64,000 nt of DNA, taken from NCBI GenBank assembly GCA_030066855.1, contig JASJAU010000007.1, forward strand, positions 107,145 through 171,144, in the 5' to 3' direction. The DNA comes from Paracoccaceae bacterium (GTDB lineage Bacteria; Pseudomonadota; Alphaproteobacteria; Rhodobacterales; Rhodobacteraceae). How positions within the stretch are numbered: position 1 is the stretch's first letter; each line of letters starts with the position of its first letter. Shown here one piece after another: positions 1 through 10,336 of this stretch. Both the position numbers and the translations under genes were made by a program. The notes under the pieces were generated by a model. It was not told the DNA's origin. It saw only the letters and a program-made list of their open reading frames with translations, and did not search any database.

Positions 1-193
1 TGGCGCCAAACCCCTTTCCGTAGACGATCTCGGCTGGCTGCGCTTTTCCGGCAAGCTCGGGGCCGACGATGTCCGCCCAATGGGTCAAGAGCCGGGAAAC
101 GGCAAATCCCCGGCTTTCACCGGCGCGCCGCACGTTGCTTTGAACAAGCTTGGAGGCGCGCTCGAATCCCTTTTTTCGACGTGCGGCGCTCAA
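1..193 (-). CDS. DUF721 / DciA-like protein, N-terminal part
   Basis: Partial gene that runs off the left edge; the visible part encodes about 64 residues. The reading RRAGESRGFAVSRLLTHWADIVGPELAG is typical of DUF721 proteins, relatives of the DnaB-helicase loader DciA, in which the W-x-x-I-V-G-P block is conserved. I place the start at a TTG preceded by GAAGG at suitable spacing; the ATG upstream in another frame hits a stop at once. The gene is divergent from mutY, an arrangement common in Rhodobacteraceae, where DUF721, a DsbA-like gene and smc often follow. Function in helicase loading is inferred from the family. The TTG start is less certain than the identity. Confidence 0.7.
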   Translation of the reverse strand, partial: MSAARRKKGFERASKLVQSNVRRAGESRGFAVSRLLTHWADIVGPELAGKAQPAEIVYGKGFGA

Positions 194-276
194 TGCCTTG
201 CCTTCACTGCTTCGGCCTCCATTGTAGTGAACCGGTCCGCCTGGGCCAGCGGAAAGGTCCGTTCGGGGAATAAACA

Positions 277-1371
277 ATGCGTGACGCCAGCAGCGCGGAC
301 ACCCTTCTAGATTGGTATGACGCGCACGCGCGCGTGCTGCCCTGGCGGGTCGGCCCCTCGGATCGGCGTGTGGGCGTGTCGCCTGACCCCTATCGTGTAT
401 GGCTGTCCGAGATCATGCTGCAGCAGACGACCGTCGCCGCGGTCAAGTCCTACTACCTGCGGTTCATCGAGCTTTGGCCGACCGTTCAAAGGCTTGCGGC
501 GGCGGAGGATGCAGCGGTCATGGCCGAGTGGGCGGGCCTTGGATACTACGCCCGCGCCCGAAACCTTCTGAAATGCGCCCGCGTCTTGACGCACGACTTC
601 AATGGGCGCTTCCCGGAGGACTATGCAGCTCTCTTGGATCTGCCGGGCATCGGGCCGTACACCGCCGCCGCGATCTCTGCCATCGCCTTTGACAGACCGG
701 TGACCGTGGTGGACGGCAACGTTGAGCGGGTCGTTGCAAGGCTTTTCGCGGTGGAAGACCCGGTTCCCGCGTCCAAATCCGCGCTCGCGGCGCACGCCGA
801 AACGCTAACGCCCAGGCTTCGACCGGGCGATCACGCGCAGGCGATGATGGACCTCGGCGCGACAATCTGCACGCCAAGGAACCCGACCTGCGGGATTTGT
901 CCGTTGATGGACGGCTGCGAGGCGCGCGCGAGGGGGATCGCCGCCGACTTGCCCAGGAAGCTGCCCAAAAAGGCGAAACCCACAAGGCTCGGAACCGTCT
1001 ATGTCGCCCGGCGAGAGGACGGCGCGTTTCTTGTAGAAACCCGTGCGGAGAAGGGCCTTCTCGGCGGGATGCTCGGCTGGCCCGGCACCGAATGGTCAGA
1101 TCACGCGTCGGAAGACGCTCCCCCGGTTGACGCGGCATGGACGCCGCTTGGCGAAGAAGTGCGTCACACGTTCACGCATTTTCATCTGAAACTGTCCGTT
1201 CAGACAGCAGTCCTCGGCAATGACGCGGTCCCGCTTCGCGGCCGTTTCATCGCAAGGCGCGAGTTCAGACCAAGCGACATGCCGACCGTCATGCGGAAGG
1301 CCTACGACCTGGCGTCGGAGACACTCGCGGCGCAGGCTGAGCAGGAAGAGGCCGCCGGCAGCCCGGACTGA
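277..1371 (+). CDS. mutY: A/G-specific adenine DNA glycosylase MutY
   Basis: Removes adenine mispaired with 8-oxoguanine in base excision repair. The 364 residues contain the HhH-GPD fold: SEIMLQQT with Glu45, the helix-hairpin-helix LLDLPGIGPYTAAAI, catalytic Asp146 in VVDGNVERV, and the iron-sulfur cluster loop C-x6-C-x2-C-x5-C (Cys198, 205, 208, 214). The C-terminal part (from about residue 235) fits the Nudix-like 8-oxoG recognition domain. Length is normal for the family. The gene is divergent from the DciA-like gene and ends 6 bases from the convergent flavoprotein gene. Confidence 0.95.
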   Translation: MRDASSADTLLDWYDAHARVLPWRVGPSDRRVGVSPDPYRVWLSEIMLQQTTVAAVKSYYLRFIELWPTVQRLAAAEDAAVMAEWAGLGYYARARNLLKCARVLTHDFNGRFPEDYAALLDLPGIGPYTAAAISAIAFDRPVTVVDGNVERVVARLFAVEDPVPASKSALAAHAETLTPRLRPGDHAQAMMDLGATICTPRNPTCGICPLMDGCEARARGIAADLPRKLPKKAKPTRLGTVYVARREDGAFLVETRAEKGLLGGMLGWPGTEWSDHASEDAPPVDAAWTPLGEEVRHTFTHFHLKLSVQTAVLGNDAVPLRGRFIARREFRPSDMPTVMRKAYDLASETLAAQAEQEEAAGSPD

Positions 1372-1377
1372 CGCCCC

Positions 1378-3879
1378 TCACCCATCCGCGCGGATCGTCT
1401 CGTTCTTCGGGTCGTACGGGCTGTCTTCCGTGATCACGGCGTCCCACAGCCGGTTCTGCATTTTCACGCGGAGCTTCGCCCCCGGTTTCGCCAGCTCAGG
1501 GGTCACATAGCCCATCCCGATCGACTTGCCGAACGCGACCGAGTAGCCGCCGGAGGTCAGGCGACCGACGCGCGTGTCGCCGTCATAAAGCGCCTCGCGC
1601 CCCCATGGGTCGGCATCGTCCGGCCCGTCGATCAAAAGCGTCACGCACATGAAGCGGACTCCGGTCTCGACCATCCGCTCCTTGCCGAAATAGTCCTTTT
1701 CGAGGTCGACGAAGCGGTCGAGACCCGCTTCCAGCGGCGTCGCGTCCCGGCCAAGCTCCGTCCCGAAAGCCCTGTAGCTTTTCTCCTGACGGAGCCAGTT
1801 CTGCGCCCGAGCGCCGACAAGTTTCAGCCCATGCGTCTCGCCAGCTTCCAGAAGCTGATCCCAAAGGTAATTTTGCATCTCGATCGGATGGTGCAACTCC
1901 CAGCCCAGCTCGCCCGTATAGGCTACGCGGACCGCAGTGACCGGGCACATGCTCAACTCGATGTTCCGCGCGCTCAGCCAGGGGAACCGCTTGTTCGACA
2001 ACGCGGTCTCCGGCTCGGCGTCCCGGATCAGCTCCGCCATCACGTCGCGGGATTTCGGCCCGGCGATCGCGAACACCCCGTACTGGCTGGTCACATCGGA
2101 GATCATGACCGGCTGACTGGTCCGCGCGTAGAAATCCTCGGCGGCCTTGATGAGGTAATCCTGGTCATAGGCGGTCCAGGCCCCGGCGGAGACGAGGTAG
2201 TAGCTGTTCTCGGCCATGCGCACGATCGTGTACTCGGTCCGGGTCGTGCCGTGTGAGGTCAGGGCGTAAGTCAGGTTGATCCGGCCCACGCGGGGCAGCC
2301 TATTACAGGTGAACCAATCCAGGAACGCCGTCGCCCCCGCGCCAGTCACCGAGTGCTTGGTGAAGGCCGTGGCGTCGATCAGGCCGACGCCCTCCCGCAC
2401 AGCTTTGGCCTCCTCGACCGCGTACTGCCACCAGCCGCCGCGCCGGAAGCTCCGCGCGTCGTGATCGAAGCTGTCGGGCGCGCCCGTCGGGCCGTAGTAG
2501 TTCGGACGTTCCCAGCCGTTCACCTGCCCGAACTGGGCGCCCAGCGCCTTTTGCCGGTCGTAGGCCGGGGCGGTGCGGAGCGGACGGCAGGCCTCTCGCT
2601 CCTCATCGGGATGGTGGAGGATGTAGACGTGGGAATAGCACTCCTCGTTCTTCCGCTCCGCATATTCCGTCGTCATCCAGCTGCCGTAGCGTTTGGGGTC
2701 GAGCGAGGCCATGTCGATCTCGGCCTCGCCGTCGACCATAAGCTGAGCGAGGTAATGGCCAGTGCCGCCCGCCGCCGTGATCCCGAACGAGAACCCCTCG
2801 GCGAGCCACATGTTCCTCAGCCCCGGCGCGGGACCAAGAAGCGGATTCCCATCCGGCGTGTAGCAGATCGGTCCGTTGTAATCGTCCTTCAGACCCACTG
2901 TCTCGGACGACGGGATGCGGTGAATCATCGACATGTACTCCTCCTCGATCCGCTCCAGATCGAGCGGGAAGAGGTCGGCCCGGAAGCTGTCCGGTACGTT
3001 GTAGCTGAACCGCGCCGGCGCACCCTGCTCGTAGGGCCCGAGGATCCAGCCTCCGCGCTCCTCTCGGACGTACCACTTCGCGTCCGCGTCGCGTAGGACC
3101 GGATGCTCTGGATTGGTCTTGCGCCACTCCACGAGCGCCGGATCGGGTTCAGTCACGATGTATTGATGCTCGACCGGAATTGCGGGGATCTTGATCCCGA
3201 GGAGTCGCGCCGTCCGCTGTGAGTGGTTCCCGGTGGCCGTCACGACATGCTCGGCGTGGATCGTCATCTGCTCGTCGGACGGCACGAGGTTGCCCCCCTG
3301 CTCCACCATCTTCGTGACGGTGACGTCCCAATGATCGCCGGTCCAGTGATAGCCATCGACCTGCCACTTCCGCTCGATCGTCACGCCGTGCTGCCGCGCG
3401 CCCTTGGCCATCGCCTGGGTGACATCTGCCGGATTAATGTAGCCGTCGGTCGGGTGATAGATCGCGCCCTTCAGGTCCTCGGTCCGCACCAGCGGATACC
3501 GCTCCTTGATCTGCGCGGGGGTCAGCCATTCGTAGGGAACTCCGACCGTCTCCGCCGTCGAGGCGTAGAGCATGTACTCGTCCATGCGATCCTGCGTCTG
3601 CGCCATGCGCAGGTTGCCGACGACGTAGAACCCAGGGTTCAGGCCGGTCTCTTCCTCAAGCGTCTTGTAGTATTTGATCGAGTAGTCATGGATGTGGGTC
3701 GTCGCGTAGGACATGTTGAAGTAGGGAAGAAGACCAGCGGCGTGCCAGGTCGACCCGCTGGTCAGCTCGTCCCGCTCCAATAACATAACGTCCGACCAGC
3801 CCGCCTTTGCGAGGTGATAGGCGATGGATGTCCCGACCGCGCCTCCGCCGACGACCAATGCCTGAACCTGCGTTTTCAT
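1378..3879 (-). CDS. FAD-dependent oxidoreductase with GcvT domain (dimethylglycine/sarcosine dehydrogenase family)
   Basis: An 833-residue two-part enzyme. The N-terminal half is a DAO-type FAD domain with the dinucleotide motif GGGAVG at residues 11-16 and SGSTWHAAG around His46, the position that carries covalent FAD in dimethylglycine and sarcosine dehydrogenases. The C-terminal half, from about residue 470, is an aminomethyltransferase (GcvT) domain that in this family binds tetrahydrofolate and takes up the one-carbon unit. Expected role is oxidative demethylation of an N-methylated glycine, as in glycine betaine breakdown. The substrate cannot be fixed from sequence, and no other betaine genes are nearby. 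The ATG start places the FAD motif at the very N terminus, as usual. Confidence 0.88.
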   Translation of the reverse strand: MKTQVQALVVGGGAVGTSIAYHLAKAGWSDVMLLERDELTSGSTWHAAGLLPYFNMSYATTHIHDYSIKYYKTLEEETGLNPGFYVVGNLRMAQTQDRMDEYMLYASTAETVGVPYEWLTPAQIKERYPLVRTEDLKGAIYHPTDGYINPADVTQAMAKGARQHGVTIERKWQVDGYHWTGDHWDVTVTKMVEQGGNLVPSDEQMTIHAEHVVTATGNHSQRTARLLGIKIPAIPVEHQYIVTEPDPALVEWRKTNPEHPVLRDADAKWYVREERGGWILGPYEQGAPARFSYNVPDSFRADLFPLDLERIEEEYMSMIHRIPSSETVGLKDDYNGPICYTPDGNPLLGPAPGLRNMWLAEGFSFGITAAGGTGHYLAQLMVDGEAEIDMASLDPKRYGSWMTTEYAERKNEECYSHVYILHHPDEEREACRPLRTAPAYDRQKALGAQFGQVNGWERPNYYGPTGAPDSFDHDARSFRRGGWWQYAVEEAKAVREGVGLIDATAFTKHSVTGAGATAFLDWFTCNRLPRVGRINLTYALTSHGTTRTEYTIVRMAENSYYLVSAGAWTAYDQDYLIKAAEDFYARTSQPVMISDVTSQYGVFAIAGPKSRDVMAELIRDAEPETALSNKRFPWLSARNIELSMCPVTAVRVAYTGELGWELHHPIEMQNYLWDQLLEAGETHGLKLVGARAQNWLRQEKSYRAFGTELGRDATPLEAGLDRFVDLEKDYFGKERMVETGVRFMCVTLLIDGPDDADPWGREALYDGDTRVGRLTSGGYSVAFGKSIGMGYVTPELAKPGAKLRVKMQNRLWDAVITEDSPYDPKNETIRADG

Positions 3880-4091
3880 GGACTCGATTCCTTCCCTTGT
3901 CGCGCGGGATTAAACCTCAGAAATCCGCAATGCGTCAGGTCCATCCGACCAGAGAACGCCCGAATACGACGCACGCGCGACGCGGCTGCGGGTTTGTCCG
4001 CGAACGCGCGAAGCCGACGCAAGCCACTGTCCCTTCGGGGCGGAACCCTGTATCCAGATCAGGTCTCAGTTCCTGTGGGGGTCGTACGGCT

Positions 4092-5891
4092 GTGAGCCGC
4101 AAGTTTTTGTCCCATGTCCTGGCCGCCTCGGCCGCCGTCTTTCTGACCGCGACCGGCCCCGCAGCCGCAACCGACCTGAGGTTCGAGTTCGCCGCTCCCG
4201 AAGACGTGCGAGACGCTCTGTTCGGGTCGTCCCTTCTGGCAAGCGCCGACCGGGAAGGCGTCACGGACACTCAGGAGCTCCTGGCCGCCGCCAACGCGGA
4301 CTATGCGCGGCTGATCGGGGTTCTCTACGATCGGGGCTACTACGGCGCCGTGATCTCGATCCGCGTCGACGGGCGCGAGGCGGCGGAGATACCTCCGCTC
4401 TCAGCACCTGAGACGGTCAATGACATCTCGACCAGAGTCACCGCAGGCCCGCGCTACCTTTTTGGCCGGGTTCGGGCGGCGCCGCTGGCGCCGGGCACGG
4501 TTATCCCGGAAGGGTTCGCTCGGGGCCAACCGGCCGCCTTGAACACGATCCGCGGCACGGCGGAAGAAGCCGTCGACGCCTGGCGGCGCTCAGGGCACGC
4601 CAAAGCCGATCTGGCGGGCCAGCGGATCGTCGCCCGCCACGGGGAGAGAGAAACCGACGCCGATCTCAGCATCGCGCCCGGCCCCCGGCTGACGTTCGGC
4701 GCGATCACCGTTTCCGGAAATGAGAATGTCCGCACCCGGCGCATCCGTACGATTGCCGGATTGGAAGAGGGGCCGGTCTACGACCCCAAGGAGATCGAAG
4801 GCGCTGAGCGGCGACTGCGAAGAACCGGCAGTTTCCAGTCCGTTGTTGTGGAAGAGGCCGATGAGATCGGACCGGGCGACACGCTTCCCATGAACATCAA
4901 CGTGGTGGAGCAAGTTCCAAGGCGCTTTGGGTTCGGCGGGGAGTTCAGCACCATCGAAGGCGTTCGTCTGAGCGGCTTCTGGCTGCACCGGAACTTTCTG
5001 GGCGGCGCAGAACGGTTCCGCGTGGACGGCGAGATTGCGGGCGTCGGCGGAGGCACGGGCGGAACGGATTATGGCGTCAACGTCCGCTACGAGCGCCCGG
5101 CCACGCCCAGACCCGATGTCGACTTCTTCTCCGAGATCGGGTTCGAACGTCTCGATGAGCCTGATTTCACTTCCACGACCGGCGAGTTCAAGTTGGGCTT
5201 CACCCGCTACGCCACTGAAGAGCTCGTGGTCGATTTCGGGCTCGGCTTCCTCTATTCCGAAGTCGATGACGACTTCGGTCAGGAGATCTATCGCCTCGCG
5301 AATCTGCCGCTTGGCGCCGTCTACGACCGCCGATCCGATCCCCTTAACCCGAAGCAAGGCTACTTCGTCGATCTTGAGATCACGCCCTTCGCGGGTCTTT
5401 CCGGCACGGCGAGCGGCGTCCGAACGGAACTGGACGCCCGGTACTACAAAAGCGTCGGCCCGGAAGAGAAGCTTACATTCGCGGGCAGGCTGCAGCTTGG
5501 CTCCTTGGCCGGTCCCGATCTTCTGGAAAGCCCGCCGACGTATCGCTTCTACTCCGGTGGTGGCGGCACGGTGCGCGGGCAGGATTACCAGTCGCTGGCC
5601 ATTGATCTGGGCGGTGGCGACCGAAGCGGCGGCAAGAGCTTTCTTGGCCTCTCTGCTGAGGCGCGCAGAAGCGTGACAGACACCATCGAAGTCGTCGGTT
5701 TCGCCGACTGGGGCTATGTCGGCGCCGAAGATTTCCCCGATTTCTCGGGCGACAGCCACGCGGGCGCGGGCATCGGCGTGCGGTACAACACCGGCATTGG
5801 CCCGATCCGGCTTGACCTCGCGGTTCCCGTCTCGGGCGACACCGAAGCGTCGGACTACTACATCTACATCGGTATCGGACAGGCCTTCTGA
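4092..5891 (+). CDS. tamA: Outer membrane assembly factor TamA (BamA/Omp85 family)
   Basis: Outer-membrane half of the TAM complex, which helps insert autotransporters and other envelope components. I start at a GTG giving 599 residues, because it begins a clean signal peptide (cleavage near AAA-TDLRF) and GGGGG lies 10 bases upstream; the longer ORF in the track would run 70 codons into the divergent gene. The N-terminal half holds POTRA-type repeats (for example FGAITVSGNENVRTRRI). The C-terminal half is a 16-strand-type barrel (D15 surface antigen) with RFYSGGGGTVRGQDY, the conserved R-G loop motif, ending in aromatic YIYIGIGQAF. The stop overlaps the tamB start as TGATG, so the two are translationally coupled. 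Confidence 0.9.
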   Translation: MSRKFLSHVLAASAAVFLTATGPAAATDLRFEFAAPEDVRDALFGSSLLASADREGVTDTQELLAAANADYARLIGVLYDRGYYGAVISIRVDGREAAEIPPLSAPETVNDISTRVTAGPRYLFGRVRAAPLAPGTVIPEGFARGQPAALNTIRGTAEEAVDAWRRSGHAKADLAGQRIVARHGERETDADLSIAPGPRLTFGAITVSGNENVRTRRIRTIAGLEEGPVYDPKEIEGAERRLRRTGSFQSVVVEEADEIGPGDTLPMNINVVEQVPRRFGFGGEFSTIEGVRLSGFWLHRNFLGGAERFRVDGEIAGVGGGTGGTDYGVNVRYERPATPRPDVDFFSEIGFERLDEPDFTSTTGEFKLGFTRYATEELVVDFGLGFLYSEVDDDFGQEIYRLANLPLGAVYDRRSDPLNPKQGYFVDLEITPFAGLSGTASGVRTELDARYYKSVGPEEKLTFAGRLQLGSLAGPDLLESPPTYRFYSGGGGTVRGQDYQSLAIDLGGGDRSGGKSFLGLSAEARRSVTDTIEVVGFADWGYVGAEDFPDFSGDSHAGAGIGVRYNTGIGPIRLDLAVPVSGDTEASDYYIYIGIGQAF

Positions 5892-8800
5892 TGCACCGCC
5901 TCTGGGTCATAGCTTTCCTGATGATCGCCACGCCCTTGCTGGCGCAGGAAGGTGGGGGCGGCCTCCTGCAGCGCCTGTTCGGATCAGATACCGATGCCGA
6001 AACGGACCAGGGCGGATTTCTGGAAAGGACGATCGAAGAGAACCTTTCCGGTGAAGGGCGCAATGTCGAAATAGAGGGTTTCGCCGGCATTCTGGGAGGC
6101 CGCGCGACGCTCGAGTCGCTTGCGATCTCCGATCCCGAGGGCGTTTGGCTTCGCATGTCGGACGTGGTGCTGGATTGGAACCGCGCGGCCCTTCTGCGTG
6201 GTCGGATCGAGGTTGCCGAGCTCTCCGCCGGGACGATCGAACTGCCCCGGCTGCCCACACCGGCAGAAGACGCGCCGCCCGCGCCCGAGGCGTCGGGCTT
6301 CAGCTTGCCGGAACTGCCCGTCAGCATATCGATTGAAACGCTCTCCGCCGAACTCGTGGAAATCGGCGAGCCGGTTTTCGGGGCCGCGACAACCGCAACC
6401 GTCGAAGCCTCGCTTGGACTGTCGGGCGGGGAGGGTGACGCGAAACTGTCTATCGAGCGTCTGAACGATTTCGGGAACTTGGGGCTCGACGCGTCCTACT
6501 CCAACGAAACACGCGTTCTGGCACTCGACATTTCGGTCGCTGAGGGGCCGGATGGGCTGCTGGCCAATCTTCTCGACCTGCCCGGACGGCCGTCGGTGGA
6601 GTTCTCCGCGACCGGCGAGGCACCCGTCGACTCCTTCGCCGCCGACATACTCCTCGCAACCGACAATGCGGAGCGGCTGACGGGCCGTATCGCGACCCTG
6701 CGACCCGAGGACGCGCCGGGCTCCAATATCCGGTTCGAGGCGAATGTCTCGGGCGATATCGCGCCTTTGTTCGCACCCGACATCCGACCCTTCTTCGGGG
6801 ATGACGTCTCGCTGCAGACCCAGCTGACCACGTTCGAAGACGGGAGGATCGTCCTCGACGAACTCGCGCTGAGCGCCGAGACGCTCGATCTCCAGGGGTT
6901 TGCGGCGATCGGGGCGGATCGCTTGCCGCGCGAGATCGACCTGCGCGGGTCGATCTCTTCCGGCGATGGCGGCCCGGTCCGGCTCCCCCTGTCGGGACCG
7001 CCAACGACAGTCCGGCAGGTCGATCTGGAGGTCCAGTTCGACGCGGCAATCAGCGAGGATTGGACCGGGAGGTTCGAGATCTCAAACCTCGACCGACCAG
7101 GATTCAGCGCGCGAAGTCTGGCGCTGGATGTCGACGGATTGATCGCCGCGGGCACGGCGCCTGCCGTCGACGCCAGCATTCGCGTGGAGGCCGAGGCGCT
7201 GGATCTTGGCGACCCGGACGCGCAAGGCGCTTTGGGCGAGCGGGTGACAGGAGCGGCGGAGGTGTCCTGGCGCGGCGGAGACCCTGTCCAACTGGAAGAC
7301 CTGAGGGTGTCCGGGGAAACCTACAGCTTGACCGGAACAGCCGAGCTTATTGGCGGGGAGAACGGTCTCGCGATTGCCGGAGAAGCGCGCGTCGAGGCCC
7401 GCGAGCTTGCGCGTTTCTCGGGCCTTGCCCAAAGACCGCTCTCCGGCGCTGCTGAGGTTGACGCGGACTTCGCAATTGAACCGCTCGCCGGCTTTTTCGA
7501 TGTCACAGTGGGCGGCGAGACGACCAGCCTGACGGTCGGGCAACCCGAGCTGGATCGCGTCCTTTCCGGAACCGCCCGGCTGGAGCTGGCGGCGGCGCGG
7601 GACCTTTCTGGGATGACCGTCGATCTCCAGACGTTGAAGTCGCCGCACGCGCGCATCACCGGTCAGGCGTCCTTGAAAACCGGGAAGTCCAGCCTCGCGC
7701 TTGAAGCGAAGCTAGATGACGTCTCGCTGGTTGTGCCGGAGCTGGCCGGCGGAGCAGCGCTCGGCTTCCAGGCGGCGTCGGACGATGGTCTCTGGAATTG
7801 GACACTGGAGAGCGTACTCGCGGGTTCCGAAGTTGCTGCCGAAGGCGTCGCGGAAAATGTCTTCGAGATTCCGGAAGTCTCCGGCGTAGGACGATTAACG
7901 ACCCCCGATCTCGGCGCGTTCTCGGAACTCGCAGGTCGGACCCTGAGCGGCGGAGCCGACTTGGCGTTTTCGGGGGACGTCATCGGCGATCTGAGCCGCG
8001 CCAGTCTGTCGCTTGAAGGCATGGCGAACAATCTGCGGATTGGCCAGCCGGAGGCCGACGCGCTCATGGAAGGCGCCGTTTCGATCAGCGTTGACGCGGG
8101 CCTGTCCGACAACGTCTACTCGGTCTCGCGGTCCTCGATCGAAGGACCCCAAATCTCGGTTCGAGGAGAGGGATCCTACGGGCCGTCAGAAGGCGGGGCG
8201 TCGGTCACCGGTCGCATCTCCGATCTGTCGCGTTTGCTTGAAGGCGCGCCTTCGGCCCCTCTACCGTTCTCGTTCCAGACCAACCGTAAGGGTCGCGATT
8301 GGTCCTTCGATCTGACAGCGTCCACGACCGGCGTATCGCTTTCCTCCAATGGCGTGGCCCTGGATGTCCTCGGCGACTCGCCGGCTGTGGACGGCGAACT
8401 GAAGGCAACCGTTGACGATGCGTCCGTCCTCTCGGAATTCGCCGGCCGACCTTTGAAAGGACGTATCTCGGTGGACGCGGCCGGATCGGTCGCATTCGAT
8501 CTGTCCGATTTCGATATTCGCGCGGCCGTGGACGCCGAAGATGCGAGGATTGGCGAGCCGAATGCTGACCGACTGCTAGCGGGGCCGGTTTCGCTTCGCG
8601 CCGATGCGCGGAAGTCGGGAGAGGCGATCAGAATCAGCGAGTTCACCTTCGAGTCCGACTTTTTACGGGCCTCGGCGGACGGCGCTCTCGGCGACAAAGG
8701 CGAGGCGATCGAATTGAAGGCCGATCTGCGGGACATTGCGCCCTTCGCCCCGGGGTTCAGCGGCCCGGTCAGCGCCACAGGCACATTGCGTCCCACGGCC

Positions 8801-10180
8801 GACGGCGCAATCGAACTGGACCTTGAGGCCCAAGGTCCGGGCGGATCGCGTGTGGCGGTCGCCGGGACGGCGGAGCGAGACGTATCCTCCGTGGGGCTCG
8901 GCGCGCGCGGAACCCTCCCCCTTGGATTGATGGACCGTTTCGTCGCGCCAAGATCGCTGTCAGGCAGCGCCGGCTTCGATCTGCGGATCGATGGCGCGCC
9001 GGCGGTCGGCAACGTAACCGGACTGGTGGCCATCTCAAGCGCCCGGTTCGTCGCGCCGGACGTGGGCGTCAACCTGAACAGCATCTCCGGCAATATCGAG
9101 CTGGCCGGCGGCGCGGCCAGCCTTGCTGCGACGGGGGCGCTGGAAACCGGCGGCCAGGTGTCTCTCGAAGGCGGCGCTGGTCTCTCGGCGCCCTTCACGG
9201 GCGACATCGTCGTCAAGCTTTCGAACGCCGTTCTCACCGACCCGCGCCTCTACGAGACGGTACTGAACGGTGAGATCAGGATTGCCGGGCCTTTGGCCGG
9301 CGGCGCCCGGATCAGCGGCGGGATCGACGTGGGTACGACAACCGTCCGCATCCCCTCCTCCGGCCTCGGCGGCGCGGGCGCAGTGCCGGACATCATCCAT
9401 ATAGATGAGCCGCCTCCGGTGCGCGGTACCCGCCGCAGAGCGGGATTGCTGGACGGGGAGGCGAACGGCGGAGGAGGCGGACCCGAATACGGCCTCGACA
9501 TCTCCGTGACCGCCCCCAACCGGGTCTTTGTCCGCGGCAGGGGGCTGGATGCTGAGTTTGGCGGCGCGGTCAAACTCGCCGGCACGACGCGCGCCGTGGT
9601 CCCGTCAGGCGCCTTCAACCTGATCCGCGGACGCCTGGACATTCTCGGCCAGCGGCTTGTCATCGATGAGGCGACCATCACGCTCGAAGGCTCGCTCACA
9701 CCGGTCGTTCGCATACGCGCGACGGCGGACGCTGACGAATACCGGATAAGCGTTCTGGTCACGGGCCCGGTGACCGAGCCGGATATCGAATTCACGTCCC
9801 AACCGGAACTTCCTGAGGAGGAGGTGATCTCCCGGCTCCTGTTCGGGCGAGGTCTGGACACGCTCTCCCCCATTCAGGCCGCACGTCTGGCTCTGGCCGT
9901 CCGCACGCTCGCCGGGCGCGGCGGTGAAGGCGTGGTGGGCAATATCCGGCAGGGCGCAGGGCTTGCCGACCTGGATGTGACCACCGACGAGGAAGGCAAC
10001 ACACAGTTCCGCGCGGGCGCGTATCTGAGCGACAACCTCTACACCGATGTCACGGTCGGCGGCGGTGGCGAGACGATCCTCAACCTCAACCTCGATGTCT
10101 CACGCTCAGTCACGGTCAAGGGCTCGGTGTCGAATGACGGAGACACAAGTATCGGGGTTTTCTTTGAACGCGACTACTAG
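5891..10180 (+). CDS. tamB: Translocation and assembly module protein TamB
   Basis: A very long envelope protein of 1429 residues with an N-terminal hydrophobic anchor (LWVIAFLMIATPLLA), long beta-repeat-rich middle, and a C-terminal DUF490/TamB domain (about residues 1080-1429) ending in a beta-strand and aromatic residue (IGVFFERDY), as expected for contact with TamA. It is an inner-membrane-anchored, periplasm-spanning member of the AsmA-like lipid-transfer superfamily. Recurrent blocks such as GRPLSG and DLSRxSLSLEG reflect internal repeats. It starts within the tamA stop codon. Identity follows from the C-terminal domain, the length and pairing with tamA. Confidence 0.92.
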   Translation: MHRLWVIAFLMIATPLLAQEGGGGLLQRLFGSDTDAETDQGGFLERTIEENLSGEGRNVEIEGFAGILGGRATLESLAISDPEGVWLRMSDVVLDWNRAALLRGRIEVAELSAGTIELPRLPTPAEDAPPAPEASGFSLPELPVSISIETLSAELVEIGEPVFGAATTATVEASLGLSGGEGDAKLSIERLNDFGNLGLDASYSNETRVLALDISVAEGPDGLLANLLDLPGRPSVEFSATGEAPVDSFAADILLATDNAERLTGRIATLRPEDAPGSNIRFEANVSGDIAPLFAPDIRPFFGDDVSLQTQLTTFEDGRIVLDELALSAETLDLQGFAAIGADRLPREIDLRGSISSGDGGPVRLPLSGPPTTVRQVDLEVQFDAAISEDWTGRFEISNLDRPGFSARSLALDVDGLIAAGTAPAVDASIRVEAEALDLGDPDAQGALGERVTGAAEVSWRGGDPVQLEDLRVSGETYSLTGTAELIGGENGLAIAGEARVEARELARFSGLAQRPLSGAAEVDADFAIEPLAGFFDVTVGGETTSLTVGQPELDRVLSGTARLELAAARDLSGMTVDLQTLKSPHARITGQASLKTGKSSLALEAKLDDVSLVVPELAGGAALGFQAASDDGLWNWTLESVLAGSEVAAEGVAENVFEIPEVSGVGRLTTPDLGAFSELAGRTLSGGADLAFSGDVIGDLSRASLSLEGMANNLRIGQPEADALMEGAVSISVDAGLSDNVYSVSRSSIEGPQISVRGEGSYGPSEGGASVTGRISDLSRLLEGAPSAPLPFSFQTNRKGRDWSFDLTASTTGVSLSSNGVALDVLGDSPAVDGELKATVDDASVLSEFAGRPLKGRISVDAAGSVAFDLSDFDIRAAVDAEDARIGEPNADRLLAGPVSLRADARKSGEAIRISEFTFESDFLRASADGALGDKGEAIELKADLRDIAPFAPGFSGPVSATGTLRPTADGAIELDLEAQGPGGSRVAVAGTAERDVSSVGLGARGTLPLGLMDRFVAPRSLSGSAGFDLRIDGAPAVGNVTGLVAISSARFVAPDVGVNLNSISGNIELAGGAASLAATGALETGGQVSLEGGAGLSAPFTGDIVVKLSNAVLTDPRLYETVLNGEIRIAGPLAGGARISGGIDVGTTTVRIPSSGLGGAGAVPDIIHIDEPPPVRGTRRRAGLLDGEANGGGGGPEYGLDISVTAPNRVFVRGRGLDAEFGGAVKLAGTTRAVVPSGAFNLIRGRLDILGQRLVIDEATITLEGSLTPVVRIRATADADEYRISVLVTGPVTEPDIEFTSQPELPEEEVISRLLFGRGLDTLSPIQAARLALAVRTLAGRGGEGVVGNIRQGAGLADLDVTTDEEGNTQFRAGAYLSDNLYTDVTVGGGGETILNLNLDVSRSVTVKGSVSNDGDTSIGVFFERDY

Positions 10181-10193
10181 GGAAAGCGTGTTC

Positions 10194-10222
10194 TTGGAAT
10201 TGCCATATTGCGATGCTAAGTT
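10194..10222 (+). promoter_or_regulatory. Possible sigma-70 promoter for rsfS-rlmH
   Basis: TTGGAA and TAAGTT are separated by 17 bases in the 156-base gap after tamB. Position and spacing suit a promoter for the rsfS-rlmH pair. The -10 match is modest, so this is a weak call. Confidence 0.3.
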
Positions 10223-10336
10223 GAGGTTAAGCCCAGCGCCGGGTTGGAGAAAAGGCGCGCTGAAAAGGAGGACAATGTCCTGTCTTACCTCCGCGACGCG
10301 GTCCGTGATCAGACCGCAGGGACTTTCGGCCAGGCC

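Noticed and set aside
3807-4091. N-terminal extension of the tamA ORF
   Set aside because: It runs antisense into the flavoprotein gene and precedes a clean signal peptide that begins at a GTG.
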